A DNA stretch of 64,000 nt, taken from contig NZ_JAMLFX010000003.1 in NCBI RefSeq assembly GCF_023634765.1, positions 477,861 through 541,860 of the forward strand, read 5' to 3'. Position 1 is the stretch's first letter; the number at the start of each line of letters is the position of its first letter. Both the position numbers and the translations under genes were made by a program. The notes below the pieces were generated by a model that was given only the letters and a program-made list of their open reading frames with translations, had not been told where the DNA came from and did no database searches. Of this stretch, positions 10,716-19,240 are shown piece by piece. The stretch comes from Pseudomonas sp. AKS31 (GTDB taxonomy: Bacteria; Pseudomonadota; Gammaproteobacteria; Pseudomonadales; Pseudomonadaceae).

Positions 10716-11357
10716 TTATGCAGTCCAGGGAGATTGGCGGATGACTTCAACAAAGTTTATCGGCTTGAACCCCGGCTGCTGATCCTTCAGCACATCGGTC
10801 TTCACATTGCCGAACGTGGTCTGCGGACGATGGCGCAAGCCGTCGGCAAACGCGCAGATGATGCACTCCTTGAAACCGTCCCCACGCGGATGCGCATGCA
10901 CCACTGCCTCACGCTGCACGGTGCTGAACGCTGCGTAGTCCATGCCCAGCACATCCATTTCCACACCAGCGGTCACCAGCGCCACGGTCGGACGCAGATG
11001 CTTCGGCACGCCGGGCGTGGTGTGCAGGGCAATCGACAGCCAGACTTGTTCGATGTCGTCATCACTCACCCCGTACGGTTTGAGAAACGCCGCCGCTGCA
11101 TTGGCACCGTCGACTTCAAAACGCTCGTCATCACTGCGGTGGCCTTCGACCAGACCGAGGTCGTGGAACATTGCGCCGACGTAGAGCAACTCCGGATCGT
11201 AAGCCAGTTGCTGGCGCTCGCCGCTCAGTGCGCCGAACAGAAAGACCCGGCGCGAGTGGTGATAGAGCAGGTCGGATTCGATGTCGCGGATGTACTCGGT
11301 GGTGGCCCGGGCGAGGGCGCTGTCGGGGATTTTGATGCCGGCGATGGTCGTGGTCAT
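10716..11357 (-). CDS. HD-domain protein, cyanamide hydratase-like
   Basis: A 213-residue predicted metal-dependent hydrolase of the HD superfamily. The first metal-ligand His lies in YHHSRRVFLFG, the diagnostic HD pair in MFHDLGL, and later His in SIALHTTPG; this arrangement resembles the cyanamide hydratase branch more than nucleotide phosphohydrolases. GAGGA precedes the ATG at 11357, and the in-frame extension to 11522 runs into a REP element. The divergent neighbour encodes a GlxA-type regulator that may control it. The substrate is unknown. Confidence 0.75.
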   Translation of the reverse strand: MTTTIAGIKIPDSALARATTEYIRDIESDLLYHHSRRVFLFGALSGERQQLAYDPELLYVGAMFHDLGLVEGHRSDDERFEVDGANAAAAFLKPYGVSDDDIEQVWLSIALHTTPGVPKHLRPTVALVTAGVEMDVLGMDYAAFSTVQREAVVHAHPRGDGFKECIICAFADGLRHRPQTTFGNVKTDVLKDQQPGFKPINFVEVIRQSPWTA

Positions 11358-11481
11358 GGCAAGTTTCCTCACTGAAACGCCGTGGTGGCGCTGATGGGAA
11401 AAGTCTGTTCCCGACGCTGGATGCGGACAATCGATCCATGGCTGCGATCCTTGCCAATCCGCCTGCAAATCGTGCCAAGCT

Positions 11482-11557
11482 AAAAGATCGCAGCCTGCGG
11501 CAGCTCTTACAGAAGCCCGCATTCCCCTGTAGGAGCTGCCGAAGGCCGCGATCTTTT
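11482..11557. repeat. REP pair (GATCGCAGCCTGCGGCAGCTC family)
   Basis: Inverted arms of the type GATCGCAGCC..GGCAGCTC and GAGCTGCCGAAGGCCGCGATC flank a short spacer in the divergent gap between the HD gene and the regulator. Related copies lie at 41.46 and 50.93 kb. It is intergenic and non-coding. Confidence 0.8.
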
Positions 11558-11581
11558 GCTCTTGAAAGGGAATCCACAGTC

Positions 11582-12547
11582 ATGACCAAAACCGTCGCCA
11601 TCGTCGTGTTCCCAGGCGTGCAGTCGCTGGACGTCAGCGGCCCGATGGATGTGTTCGCCGAGGCCAATCGCTTCCTGGCGCCCGAGGCTCACTATCGGCT
11701 CGACGTAATCGGCGTCGAGCACGGGCCGATGGCCTGTTCCAACGGTTTGACCCTGAATGCCCATCGGCATTTCAGCGAAGCACTCGACGCCTACGACCTG
11801 TTGCTGGTCGCTGGCGGCCCGCAACTGCCATTCATGGATTTTGGCGCGACGTTTGATGATTGGCTGCGCGGGACCTGTGCACGGGCGCAGCGCTTCGGTT
11901 CGATCTGCAATGGCGCGTTCATGCTCGCGCGGGCCGGATTGCTCGCCGGGCGCACCGTCACCACGCACTGGAACGATGCCGAGGCGCTGGCGCAGTTGTG
12001 CCCGACAACGCAGGTCGAAGCGGATCGCCTGTATGTCGAGGACGGCACGCTCTACACCTCGGCCGGGGTCACAGCGGGGATTGATCTGTCGCTGTACCTG
12101 CTGGCGCGGGATCACGGCGCTGAAGTGGCGCTGAGTGTGGCCAAACGGTTGGTGGTGTTCACCCAGCGTTCGGGTGGCCAGTCGCAGTTCAGCCCGTTCC
12201 TCACGCCGCACGCGGAACCGACTTCGGCGGTGGCACTGGTGCAGTTGTATGTGCTGGCGAATCTGACGGGTGATCTGACGATTGCCGATCTGGCCAATGC
12301 GGCGAACATGAGTGCGCGCAATTTCTCGCGGGTGTTTGCTCGGGAGGCCAAGGTGACGCCGGCGGAGTTTGTCGAGCGGGCGCGAGTGGATGCGGCGCGG
12401 GTGATGCTGGAAAGCACGGCGGCGCCGTTGAAGACCGTGGCGTATCAGTGCGGGTTTCGTGATGCGCAACATATGCGCACTGTGTTCAACCGCCGGCTGG
12501 GGGTGACGCCGCAGCAGTTTCGGCTGAATTTTGCGTTGAGGCTGTGA
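11582..12547 (+). CDS. GlxA-family transcriptional regulator (DJ-1/PfpI + AraC domains)
   Basis: A 321-residue regulator. Residues 1 to about 190 form a DJ-1/PfpI-like domain with FGSICNGAFML around the usual Cys position. The C-terminal 100 residues carry two AraC helix-turn-helix motifs (LANAANMSARNFSRVFARE and VAYQCGFRDAQHMRTVFNRRLGVTP). I use the ATG at 11582 because upstream in-frame codons fall in a REP element and GGGA lies just before it. The family includes activators of choline/carnitine (GbdR, CdhR) and arginine (ArgR) catabolism; the effector here is unknown. Confidence 0.85.
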   Translation: MTKTVAIVVFPGVQSLDVSGPMDVFAEANRFLAPEAHYRLDVIGVEHGPMACSNGLTLNAHRHFSEALDAYDLLLVAGGPQLPFMDFGATFDDWLRGTCARAQRFGSICNGAFMLARAGLLAGRTVTTHWNDAEALAQLCPTTQVEADRLYVEDGTLYTSAGVTAGIDLSLYLLARDHGAEVALSVAKRLVVFTQRSGGQSQFSPFLTPHAEPTSAVALVQLYVLANLTGDLTIADLANAANMSARNFSRVFAREAKVTPAEFVERARVDAARVMLESTAAPLKTVAYQCGFRDAQHMRTVFNRRLGVTPQQFRLNFALRL

Positions 12548-12724
12548 CCCTCACCCCAGCCCTCTCCCAGAGGGAGAGGGGGCCGATTCGGGGATATTGG
12601 GGAGATACGCCGAAGTGATGTTGCTGTACCGAATCCATAATCGACTCGATATCTCAGGTCGGTGCATAGCGAAAGACACCTCGGTCAGTCCCCTCTCCCT
12701 CTGGGAGAGGGCTAGGGTGAGGGG
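12548..12724. repeat. Repeat element A: CCCTCACCC-ended inverted element, one core unit
   Basis: The left end CCCTCACCCCAGCCCTCTCCC and the right end GGGAGAGGGCTAGGGTGAGG are inverted copies, each with a nested hairpin (CCCTCTCCC..GGGAGAGGG). The 110-bp interior holds one copy of the core seen in elements B and C (CTGTACCGAATCCATAATCG then ACT) and CACCTCGGTC near the right end. It fills the gap between two convergent genes and has no coding signal. Confidence 0.8.
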
Positions 12725-12727
12725 CTC

Positions 12728-15139
12728 TTAAGGCGCAGCCCGCGCCGGCAACAGCTTCAAGGTACTGCGCGTATTCGCCGTCACCTCTTCGGCAGTGAAA
12801 TGCGCCTGCACATACATCCCGTCGACATACGCTTCAGCCTGATCATCATAGTGACTGTCGAACGGCACACCGCTCTGACCGACCGGGTTGATCGTCAGGC
12901 CATGCGCCGGATCGGCAAAATCCACCAAGCGCCGCGTCGACGGCCCATACGTCACCGGCCACGGCGCGGGACCGATCTTCGCCGAGAGGTTGTTCGGCAC
13001 TTCATGACTGCCCGGCGCCGCAAACGGACCGACATTGAAAACCTGATCCAGCGGCTTCTGCTGCCCCAGCGGATGGCCATGGGTCAGGGTATGTGCCACG
13101 CCCCACTTCCACTCCGCAGTGTTGTCGCCGAGGGTCAGCTTCAGGTGCTGCATGCTCGCCTGCCACGCCGTGCGGACGATATCGGCGCGGGTCTCCTTGT
13201 TCGGTGTGCTGCGGTTATCCCACCATGGCGAATCGGCATTCGCCGCCAGTTTCGGCAGCGCCGCATCGATCACCCGCGTCGACAGCAATGTCTCGAAGAA
13301 GTCGTTGCCCAACTCATCGCGCATTGCCGCATCGGCGAGGTCGTAGAGGAACTGGTTGAACAGCGTCGCGCTGACTGAGTCGAGCGGATAGTCGCCCGGC
13401 CACTGCGCCAGTTGCTCGACCAGTTTCAGTTGCGCCGGATCGCTGACGACTTCACGCAATACTCGCAGCAACGGCGCGAGCAAGCGCGGGCCGTAATCGG
13501 TGGCGGTGCCCAGTTGCAGCTTCTGATTGGCCTCGTTGGTCCACTTCACGCTCTTGTCGCTGAGCTGGCGATTGAGTTGCTGGCCGCGATCGGCGAGGTT
13601 GTAGTAGCCGGGAATCTCCATCCCGGTCGGCGACACGGGCTGGAAGTTGGCCGAGACGATGTAGCCGCGTGCCGGGTTCTCTTCCTGCGGGTTGGCGCTG
13701 AACGGGTAGAAGCCGTCCTTGTCCGCCTGATTGCTGCTGCCGTCGAGAATGAATTCCGGGCGCACCCCGGCCGGACGCTTGGGCAGCAGCGCCGAGGCCC
13801 ACCAGGCGATATCGCCCTTGGCGTTGGCGTAAACCAGGTTCAGCCCCGGCGCCTGGACTTTCGCCGCTGCGGCGCGGGCCTTGGCCAGGGTGTCGGCGCG
13901 ATTGAGTTGGTAGAAGCCCTCAAGGATCGGGTTCGGCGTTTCGAGGAAGGCCCACCACATCGCAATCGGCGTTTTCCCGGCAGCAGTCCCCAGTGCATCG
14001 TTGACGATCGGGCCGTGGGGCGATTGGCGCAGGGTGAGGGTCACCGGTGGCTCGCCCTTTACATTGATCTGCTGCTGCGTGACGAGCATGTCGGTCCACT
14101 GGCCGCGATACCAGACCTGATTCGGGTTATCCGGATTGACCTTCTCGGCGATCAAGTCCAGATCGTCGTTCTGGAACATGGTCAGGCTCCAGCCGAAATC
14201 CAGGTTGTGTCCTAAAAACGCGAACGGCACCAGCGCCTGATGATGACCGTACAACTCAAAGCCCGGCGCCGACAATTGCGCCTCGTACCACACCGACGGC
14301 ACCGAGAAACGAATGTGCGGATCACCTGCCAGCAGAGGCTTGCCGCTCTGGCTGCGGCTGCCGGCGATGACCCAGGCGTTGCTGCCTTCGAATTGTGGCA
14401 GGCCATGATCGATCAACGCCTGTTCGCTAAGGCGGGCGAGGGCGTTGAGGTCTTTCCAGTCGCCGGCGGCGAGGGCCGGCGCTGGCTTGGCGTGACGGCT
14501 GGTCAGCACCCCGTTGGGTTGCCAGTCGAGATCGAAGACCTTGAGGTAATCGGCGCCGAGTTGATCGCGCACATAAGTCAGCAACGGCTCGGTGCGAAAC
14601 GCCGCAGCAAAGCTGTAGGCCATATAGCCGGCGACGCTGATGCTGTCTTCTGCGGTGAACGGCCGTTTGGGGATGCCCAGCACGTCAAACTCGATTGGCG
14701 CGGCGTGGGTGTCCTGATACTGGTTAATGCCATCCAGATAGGCTTGCAGACCCTTCCACGCCGGTGACTGCTTGTCGAGGCTGGCGACGTAACTGGTGGC
14801 GCGCTCACGGATGCGCAGGCTGCGGAACAGTTTGTCGGTGTCGAGCAGTTTCGGCCCGAGCACTTCGGCCAGTTCGCCGCGAGCGAGGCGGCGCATGGCT
14901 TCCATCTGGAACAGGCGATCCTGGGCATGCACATAACCGAGGGCGCGGTACAGGTCGGTTTCGTTCTCGGCACGAATGTGTGGCACGCCGCGCTCGTCGT
15001 AGCGCACGGTCACCGATCCCTGCAGGTTGCGCAGTTCGACCTGGCCCTGGCGCGTGGGTTGTTTGCTGTAGATATACCCGCCGACGCCGGCAAGCAGCAC
15101 AACGATGAGCAAGGCAAGAACGGTGAACACACGCTTCAT
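12728..15139 (-). CDS. hacB: Acyl-homoserine lactone acylase-type penicillin acylase family protein
   Basis: An 803-residue Ntn-hydrolase precursor with an N-terminal signal anchor (residues 4-21), exported to the periplasm and cut autocatalytically before Ser253 in EGSNAWVIAG, giving alpha and beta subunits. The chain and motifs (YDERGVPHI, ALGYVHAQDRL, SPHGPI, NLADRG, HTLTHGHPLG) match penicillin/AHL acylases, and closeness to the spu operon matches PAO1 hacB (PA0305). AAGGAG precedes the ATG at 15139. It probably hydrolyses long-chain acyl-homoserine lactones or other acylated amines; activity cannot be proven from sequence. Confidence 0.85.
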   Translation of the reverse strand: MKRVFTVLALLIVVLLAGVGGYIYSKQPTRQGQVELRNLQGSVTVRYDERGVPHIRAENETDLYRALGYVHAQDRLFQMEAMRRLARGELAEVLGPKLLDTDKLFRSLRIRERATSYVASLDKQSPAWKGLQAYLDGINQYQDTHAAPIEFDVLGIPKRPFTAEDSISVAGYMAYSFAAAFRTEPLLTYVRDQLGADYLKVFDLDWQPNGVLTSRHAKPAPALAAGDWKDLNALARLSEQALIDHGLPQFEGSNAWVIAGSRSQSGKPLLAGDPHIRFSVPSVWYEAQLSAPGFELYGHHQALVPFAFLGHNLDFGWSLTMFQNDDLDLIAEKVNPDNPNQVWYRGQWTDMLVTQQQINVKGEPPVTLTLRQSPHGPIVNDALGTAAGKTPIAMWWAFLETPNPILEGFYQLNRADTLAKARAAAAKVQAPGLNLVYANAKGDIAWWASALLPKRPAGVRPEFILDGSSNQADKDGFYPFSANPQEENPARGYIVSANFQPVSPTGMEIPGYYNLADRGQQLNRQLSDKSVKWTNEANQKLQLGTATDYGPRLLAPLLRVLREVVSDPAQLKLVEQLAQWPGDYPLDSVSATLFNQFLYDLADAAMRDELGNDFFETLLSTRVIDAALPKLAANADSPWWDNRSTPNKETRADIVRTAWQASMQHLKLTLGDNTAEWKWGVAHTLTHGHPLGQQKPLDQVFNVGPFAAPGSHEVPNNLSAKIGPAPWPVTYGPSTRRLVDFADPAHGLTINPVGQSGVPFDSHYDDQAEAYVDGMYVQAHFTAEEVTANTRSTLKLLPARAAP

Positions 15140-15241
15140 GGTGACTCCTTGTGCAAGCGGGATTGCCGCCCGTCGGACTGCAAACAATTAGCACAGACCT
15201 TCCGTGCTGTGCTGCGCTGTCCTTGAAAAGTCCGGAATGCC

Positions 15242-15820
15242 TTACGGCGTTTCCACCGGCCACGGGCAGTAACAACCGACCGCCAGGGTGTGCGTGGCAT
15301 TGACCGGACGATCTTCCGTCAGGGCATTCAAAATCGGTTCGATAAAACTGTTGCTGGAGTTGCAGGTCAGGCCTTCGCTGTAGGGGCCGAAGTACGCCAG
15401 TTTGCCGCTGCGGTCCCAGATCGCCACAGCCGGGCTGGCCGGAACCTGTTCGGAGCCGGGCAATAGCGTGATGGTTTTCAGGCTGCTGAGGGTCGCGGGT
15501 AACTGGCCGTGGCTGCCGGCTTTTTGCACGGCGAAGAACTCAACGCCTTTGGCGCTGAACTGCTCGACCATCTCGGTCAGGTGCTGTTGGTTGCCGACGT
15601 TGCACGGGCAGGCCGGGTCCCAGAAATGCACCAGACGGATTTTGCCGGGACCGGCGAGATTGTCCGGCAGACGCAGCGGATCACCGGAAAACACCGCCGT
15701 GTGTTCGCTGAATGCGCGCAGATAACGCCCCTGAAACCAGTCGTACGCCGCCCACAACACCCCGGCGCAAATCAGCGCGAGCAGGCTGGCAAACAGTGCG
15801 GTGCGGTAGGGCGAACGCAT
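15242..15820 (-). CDS. DUF6436 thioredoxin-like membrane-anchored protein
   Basis: A 192-residue protein with one N-terminal membrane helix (about residues 8-26) and a periplasmic thioredoxin-like domain. The motif VHFWDPACPCN has a CxC arrangement where classical thioredoxins have CxxC, and a second Cys pair (VGCYCPW) lies near the C-terminus. It probably has a redox or metal-handling role, but no substrate is known. About 100 bp separate it from hacB, which reads the same way. Confidence 0.75.
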   Translation of the reverse strand: MRSPYRTALFASLLALICAGVLWAAYDWFQGRYLRAFSEHTAVFSGDPLRLPDNLAGPGKIRLVHFWDPACPCNVGNQQHLTEMVEQFSAKGVEFFAVQKAGSHGQLPATLSSLKTITLLPGSEQVPASPAVAIWDRSGKLAYFGPYSEGLTCNSSNSFIEPILNALTEDRPVNATHTLAVGCYCPWPVETP

Positions 15821-15918
15821 GGATTTGGTTCCTCAGAGGCGGGCTAGCTTGCCATGTCTGCCTCTACAGATGAATATCGCAGGCCGATAAAGTCTGTTTA
15901 CCGCTTTGGAATTCCCGC

Positions 15919-16866
15919 ATGCCTGCCACTTTCGATCCCGATCATTTACGCGCCAGCCTCAAGCCATTGGCCGAGTGGCAGCCGTTGTCGGACGAGGCCA
16001 AGGCCTATCAGCGCTTTTACCAAACCGACTTTCCCGAGCGGGATGTCTGGCGTGGCATGGGCCGTTTCGAGGTCGATGGTTATGAACTGGTCAGTCATTG
16101 CTGGTGGCCGGAAAAGGTCAAGGCGACGCTGTTTCTGCTGCACGGTTACTACGATCACACCGGGTTGTATCGGCACGTGATCGAGTGGGCACTGGATCAG
16201 GACTTCGCAGTGATCGCCTGCGACTTGCCGGGGCATGGCCTGTCGAGCGGGCCGCGCGCGAGCATCCGTGATTTCTCCGAGTATCAGGATGTCTTGCAGG
16301 GTTTGTTCGCCGAGGCACAGTCGATCGCGCTGCCGCAGCCGTGGCATCTGTGCGGGCAGAGCACCGGCGGGGCGATTGTGGTCGATCATCTGCTCAACCA
16401 TGGTGAAAACAGCCCGGCGCAGGGCCAGGTGATTTTGCTGGCGCCACTGGTGCGGCCACGGGCGTGGGGCTGGTCGCAACTGAGTTATTACTTGCTCAGA
16501 CCCTTTGTCAGAGGGGTCACGCGGCGCTTCAGCGAGAACTCCAACGATCCGGATTTCCTGCCGTTTCTGCAGGCCGATCCATTGCAGCCACGGCGCTTGC
16601 CGACCCAGTGGGTGGGCGCGCTGTCACGCTGGATCATCCGCGTCGAACACGCGAAAAAAAGTCCGCGACGGCCGCTGATCATTCAGGGGCAGGCGGACAT
16701 GACGGTGGACTGGCAGCACAATTTGCAGGTGTTGAAGTGGAAGTTCGACCGGCCACAGATCTTGCTGCTGGCCGAGGCGCGGCATCATCTGGCGAATGAA
16801 ACGGTGGAGATGCGCGAGGAGTATTTCGAGTTCTTGAGCAAGCGGATCAGGGGCCGAAACCTGTAG
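15919..16866 (+). CDS. Alpha/beta hydrolase, monoacylglycerol lipase/lysophospholipase-like
   Basis: A 315-residue serine hydrolase. HGYYDHTG (75-82) is the oxyanion strand, GHGLSSGPR follows, and the nucleophile is Ser148 in CGQSTGG. A late Asp (GQADMTVDW) and His (EARHHLANE) complete the triad. No signal peptide is seen, so it is probably cytosolic or membrane-associated. It is divergent from the DUF6436 gene. Confidence 0.85.
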   Translation: MPATFDPDHLRASLKPLAEWQPLSDEAKAYQRFYQTDFPERDVWRGMGRFEVDGYELVSHCWWPEKVKATLFLLHGYYDHTGLYRHVIEWALDQDFAVIACDLPGHGLSSGPRASIRDFSEYQDVLQGLFAEAQSIALPQPWHLCGQSTGGAIVVDHLLNHGENSPAQGQVILLAPLVRPRAWGWSQLSYYLLRPFVRGVTRRFSENSNDPDFLPFLQADPLQPRRLPTQWVGALSRWIIRVEHAKKSPRRPLIIQGQADMTVDWQHNLQVLKWKFDRPQILLLAEARHHLANETVEMREEYFEFLSKRIRGRNL

Positions 16867-16880
16867 TGGATTTTAAGGCC

Positions 16881-16978
16881 CCATCGCTGGCAAGCCAGCT
16901 CCCACAGGTTTCTCTGGTGTTCACATTATTTGTGATCGACGTAAAACCCTGTGGGAGCAGGCTTGCCAGCGATGGCGG
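16881..16978. repeat. REP pair (GTGGGAGCTGGCTTGCCAGCGATGG family)
   Basis: CCATCGCTGGCAAGCC..CCCACAGG on the left and CCTGTGGGAGCAGGCTTG..CCAGCGATGG on the right are inverted around about 45 bp. It lies between convergent genes, where it can act as a shared transcript end. Confidence 0.85.
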
Positions 16979-16996
16979 CCGGTCAGGCGCTGAAGA

Positions 16997-17728
16997 TCAT
17001 TGCCCGACCGCCAACCCTGCGCGAATCGCTGCCAGCGCGGCCTGGTAATAGGCCTTGCCCTCAGCCGATTCGGCAAACGTCGCAAACTCTTCCAGCTCTT
17101 CATCCGACAGATCGCGATAGACGTAGAGCAGCGTGTTGTTCATGTCCGCGCCGATCTGATCCATCAAGCGCTGGCGCTGACCATTGAGCATGCCTTGCGC
17201 CTGACCGCCGCCAAGCAGTCCCGGGATCATCGAACTCAAGCTGTCCGCCGCCACTCCCGCAATCGCCAGGCTCACTTCGGCGCCAGCCTCACGGGCCGGC
17301 AAGGCCTGGGCGAGGTGGCCGATGATCAGCAGACGGCTGTCGCTGGCCTGCATCTTGGGCAGGCCTTTGGCGTTCTTTGCCAGTTGATCGCGGCGGGTCG
17401 CGAGCAATTCGGCAGCGACGATTTTCTTGCCCAGCGGCGATTGAAAGAAAGTCAGGGACGGTTTCGGATCGGCGAGGTTCTGTCGCAGTTGCGCCTCGGC
17501 ACGTTGATCCATGGCCTGGGGGGCAAAGCGCTGGTTGCTGTTGTTCACCAGCGCTTGAAACACGGCGGGCGGCAGGCTGTTCTGATAGCGCTGCTGCGCG
17601 GCACTCAGGGCGTCATTGAAATGCGCACGTTGATCTGGCCAGCCGGCGATCTTGTACAACTGATCGTGGCCGTCCGCCCAGGCGGGCAAAACGCAGAACA
17701 TCAACAGTGAAAAAAGCAAACGGCGCAT
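16997..17728 (-). CDS. DUF2059 domain-containing exported protein
   Basis: A 243-residue protein with a signal peptide (MRRLLFSLLMFCVLPAWA) and a largely helical DUF2059-type region ending with LSDEELEEFATFAESAEGKAYY, a typical family ending. The ATG at 17728 is preceded by AGGAGTCCCT; the frame upstream to 17866 has no such signal. It is probably periplasmic; function unknown. Confidence 0.8.
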   Translation of the reverse strand: MRRLLFSLLMFCVLPAWADGHDQLYKIAGWPDQRAHFNDALSAAQQRYQNSLPPAVFQALVNNSNQRFAPQAMDQRAEAQLRQNLADPKPSLTFFQSPLGKKIVAAELLATRRDQLAKNAKGLPKMQASDSRLLIIGHLAQALPAREAGAEVSLAIAGVAADSLSSMIPGLLGGGQAQGMLNGQRQRLMDQIGADMNNTLLYVYRDLSDEELEEFATFAESAEGKAYYQAALAAIRAGLAVGQ

Positions 17729-17845
17729 AGGGACTCCTGTCAGCAGCGGACTATTCTCCGTGCGGTGCCGGTACTTGTCGAGAATTCGTAGCAAGCCGCC
17801 GCGTGGCTCTGTCGGATTTCTTGCCGCCGACATACTATGCGCGCC

Positions 17846-18469
17846 ATGCAAATATCCTCTGAACACCCACTGCTGTTACGCATTGTCGACGACCTGGCCG
17901 AACACGGCTGGTCGCAGCAGAACATATTCCTGCCCGCCGGTTTGACCCGCGAGCTGGCGGCCGAGTGCCGCAAACGTGAAGCCGAGGGTGAACTGGCGCC
18001 GGCGGCGGTGGGCCGTGGGCCGTTTTCAGAGATTCGCGAGGGTATTCGCGGCGACCACATTCAGTGGATCGACCCAGGCCAGGCCGATTCCAGCGACCGC
18101 TATCTGAATCTGATGGAGAGCCTGCGCGAGGCGCTCAACCGAGACTTGTTTCTTGGTCTTGAGGACTTTGAATGCCATTTCGCGCTGTATCCGCCGGGTG
18201 CTTTTTATCGCAAGCACGTCGACCGTTTTCGCGACGACGACAAGCGCATGGTCTCGGTGGTGGTCTACCTCAATGACGCGTGGCTGCCGGAAGATGGCGG
18301 TCAGTTGCGCATGTATCTGAAAGACGACCGTGTGCACGACGTGCTGCCTGTTGGCGGTTGTCTGGTGGTGTTTCTCTCCGGTGAAGTGCCCCACGAAGTG
18401 CTGCCGGCGAACCGCGAGCGCCTGTCGCTGACCGGCTGGTTCCGTCGCCGTGGCAACGAGCCGTTCTGA
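17846..18469 (+). CDS. 2-oxoglutarate/Fe(II) prolyl 4-hydroxylase (PHD type)
   Basis: About 207 residues. The iron triad is His and Asp in KHVDRF and the distal His in GEVPHEVLP, and the Arg of RLSLTGWF binds 2-oxoglutarate. The fold and length match Pseudomonas PHD (PAO1 PA0310), which in P. putida hydroxylates a proline of elongation factor Tu; that role is inferred. The start could be 17837 or 17846; I prefer the second (MQISSEHP), though neither has a clear ribosome binding site. One base separates its stop from the next gene. Confidence 0.85.
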   Translation: MQISSEHPLLLRIVDDLAEHGWSQQNIFLPAGLTRELAAECRKREAEGELAPAAVGRGPFSEIREGIRGDHIQWIDPGQADSSDRYLNLMESLREALNRDLFLGLEDFECHFALYPPGAFYRKHVDRFRDDDKRMVSVVVYLNDAWLPEDGGQLRMYLKDDRVHDVLPVGGCLVVFLSGEVPHEVLPANRERLSLTGWFRRRGNEPF

Positions 18470-18470
18470 T

Positions 18471-18956
18471 ATGCAGAAGATTCTGGTCAGCCGTTGCCTG
18501 TTGGGCCATCGCGTGCGTTATGACGGTGGTGCGAGTGGGCCTTTTGATGTGCTCGAGCAGTGGATTGCCGAAGGGCGGGTGGTGCCGTTGTGCCCGGAGG
18601 TCGCGGGGGGATTGCCGACGCCACGGGCGGCGGCGGAGATTCCGGGCGGGCAGGGTGGTGAAGTGCTTGATGGTGTCGCCTCGGTTATAACCACCGAGGG
18701 GGAGGATGTCAGTGCGCAGTTTCTCGACGGTGCGCGGCAGGCGTTGGCGCTGGTGCAGAAGCACGGCATTCGGGTGGCGGTGCTCAAGGCCAACAGTCCC
18801 TCTTGCGGCAATCTACTGACTTACGACGGGACGTTCAGTGGCGTCAAAGTCAGTGGCGAAGGGGTGACGGCCGCGTTGCTCAAGCGCCATGGTGTGCAGG
18901 TGTTCAGTGAACTGGAATTGCCGCAGGCCGCGCTGGCACTGGCTGCTTTGGACTGA
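18471..18956 (+). CDS. DUF523 family protein
   Basis: A 161-residue cysteine-containing protein with the family motifs SRCLLGHRVRYDGG, LCPEVAGGLPTPR and KANSPSCG. The conserved Cys and the closing SPSCG loop suggest metal or Fe-S binding, but no function is established for these motifs. The ATG lies one base after the prolyl hydroxylase stop, so translation is probably coupled. Confidence 0.85.
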   Translation: MQKILVSRCLLGHRVRYDGGASGPFDVLEQWIAEGRVVPLCPEVAGGLPTPRAAAEIPGGQGGEVLDGVASVITTEGEDVSAQFLDGARQALALVQKHGIRVAVLKANSPSCGNLLTYDGTFSGVKVSGEGVTAALLKRHGVQVFSELELPQAALALAALD

Positions 18957-18969
18957 TCCTGAATCGTTA

Positions 18970-19237
18970 CCCTCACCCCAGCCCTCTCCCGGAGGGAGAG
19001 GGGGCCGACCGAAGTGTCTGGCGCTGTCCATCGACCTGAAAGACCTTGGCGATTATGGCTTCGACACAGCCATGACCGATCGACTATGGATTCGACACAG
19101 CCATGACCGATCGACTATGGATTCGACAAAGCCATGACCAGTCGATTTCGGATTCGGTATAGCCATCCCAGGTCGGCGTATCTCTAAAGCAACCCCAAAT
19201 CAGTCCCCTCTCCCTCCGGGAGAGGGCTAGTGAGGGG
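18970..19237. repeat. Repeat element B: CCCTCACCC-ended inverted element with 31-bp tandem units
   Basis: The ends CCCTCACCCCAGCCCTCTCCC and GGGAGAGGGCTAGTGAGGGG are inverted. Four units start at 19060, 19091, 19122 and 19153 with an exact 31-bp period; each begins TTCGACA or TTCGGTA and includes AGCCATGACC or AGCCATCCC. Read on the other strand the last unit matches the core of element C (CCGAATCC..CGACT). The element lies in the 284-bp gap between convergent genes and ends 4 bp from the next stop codon. Confidence 0.85.
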
Positions 19238-19240
19238 CTT

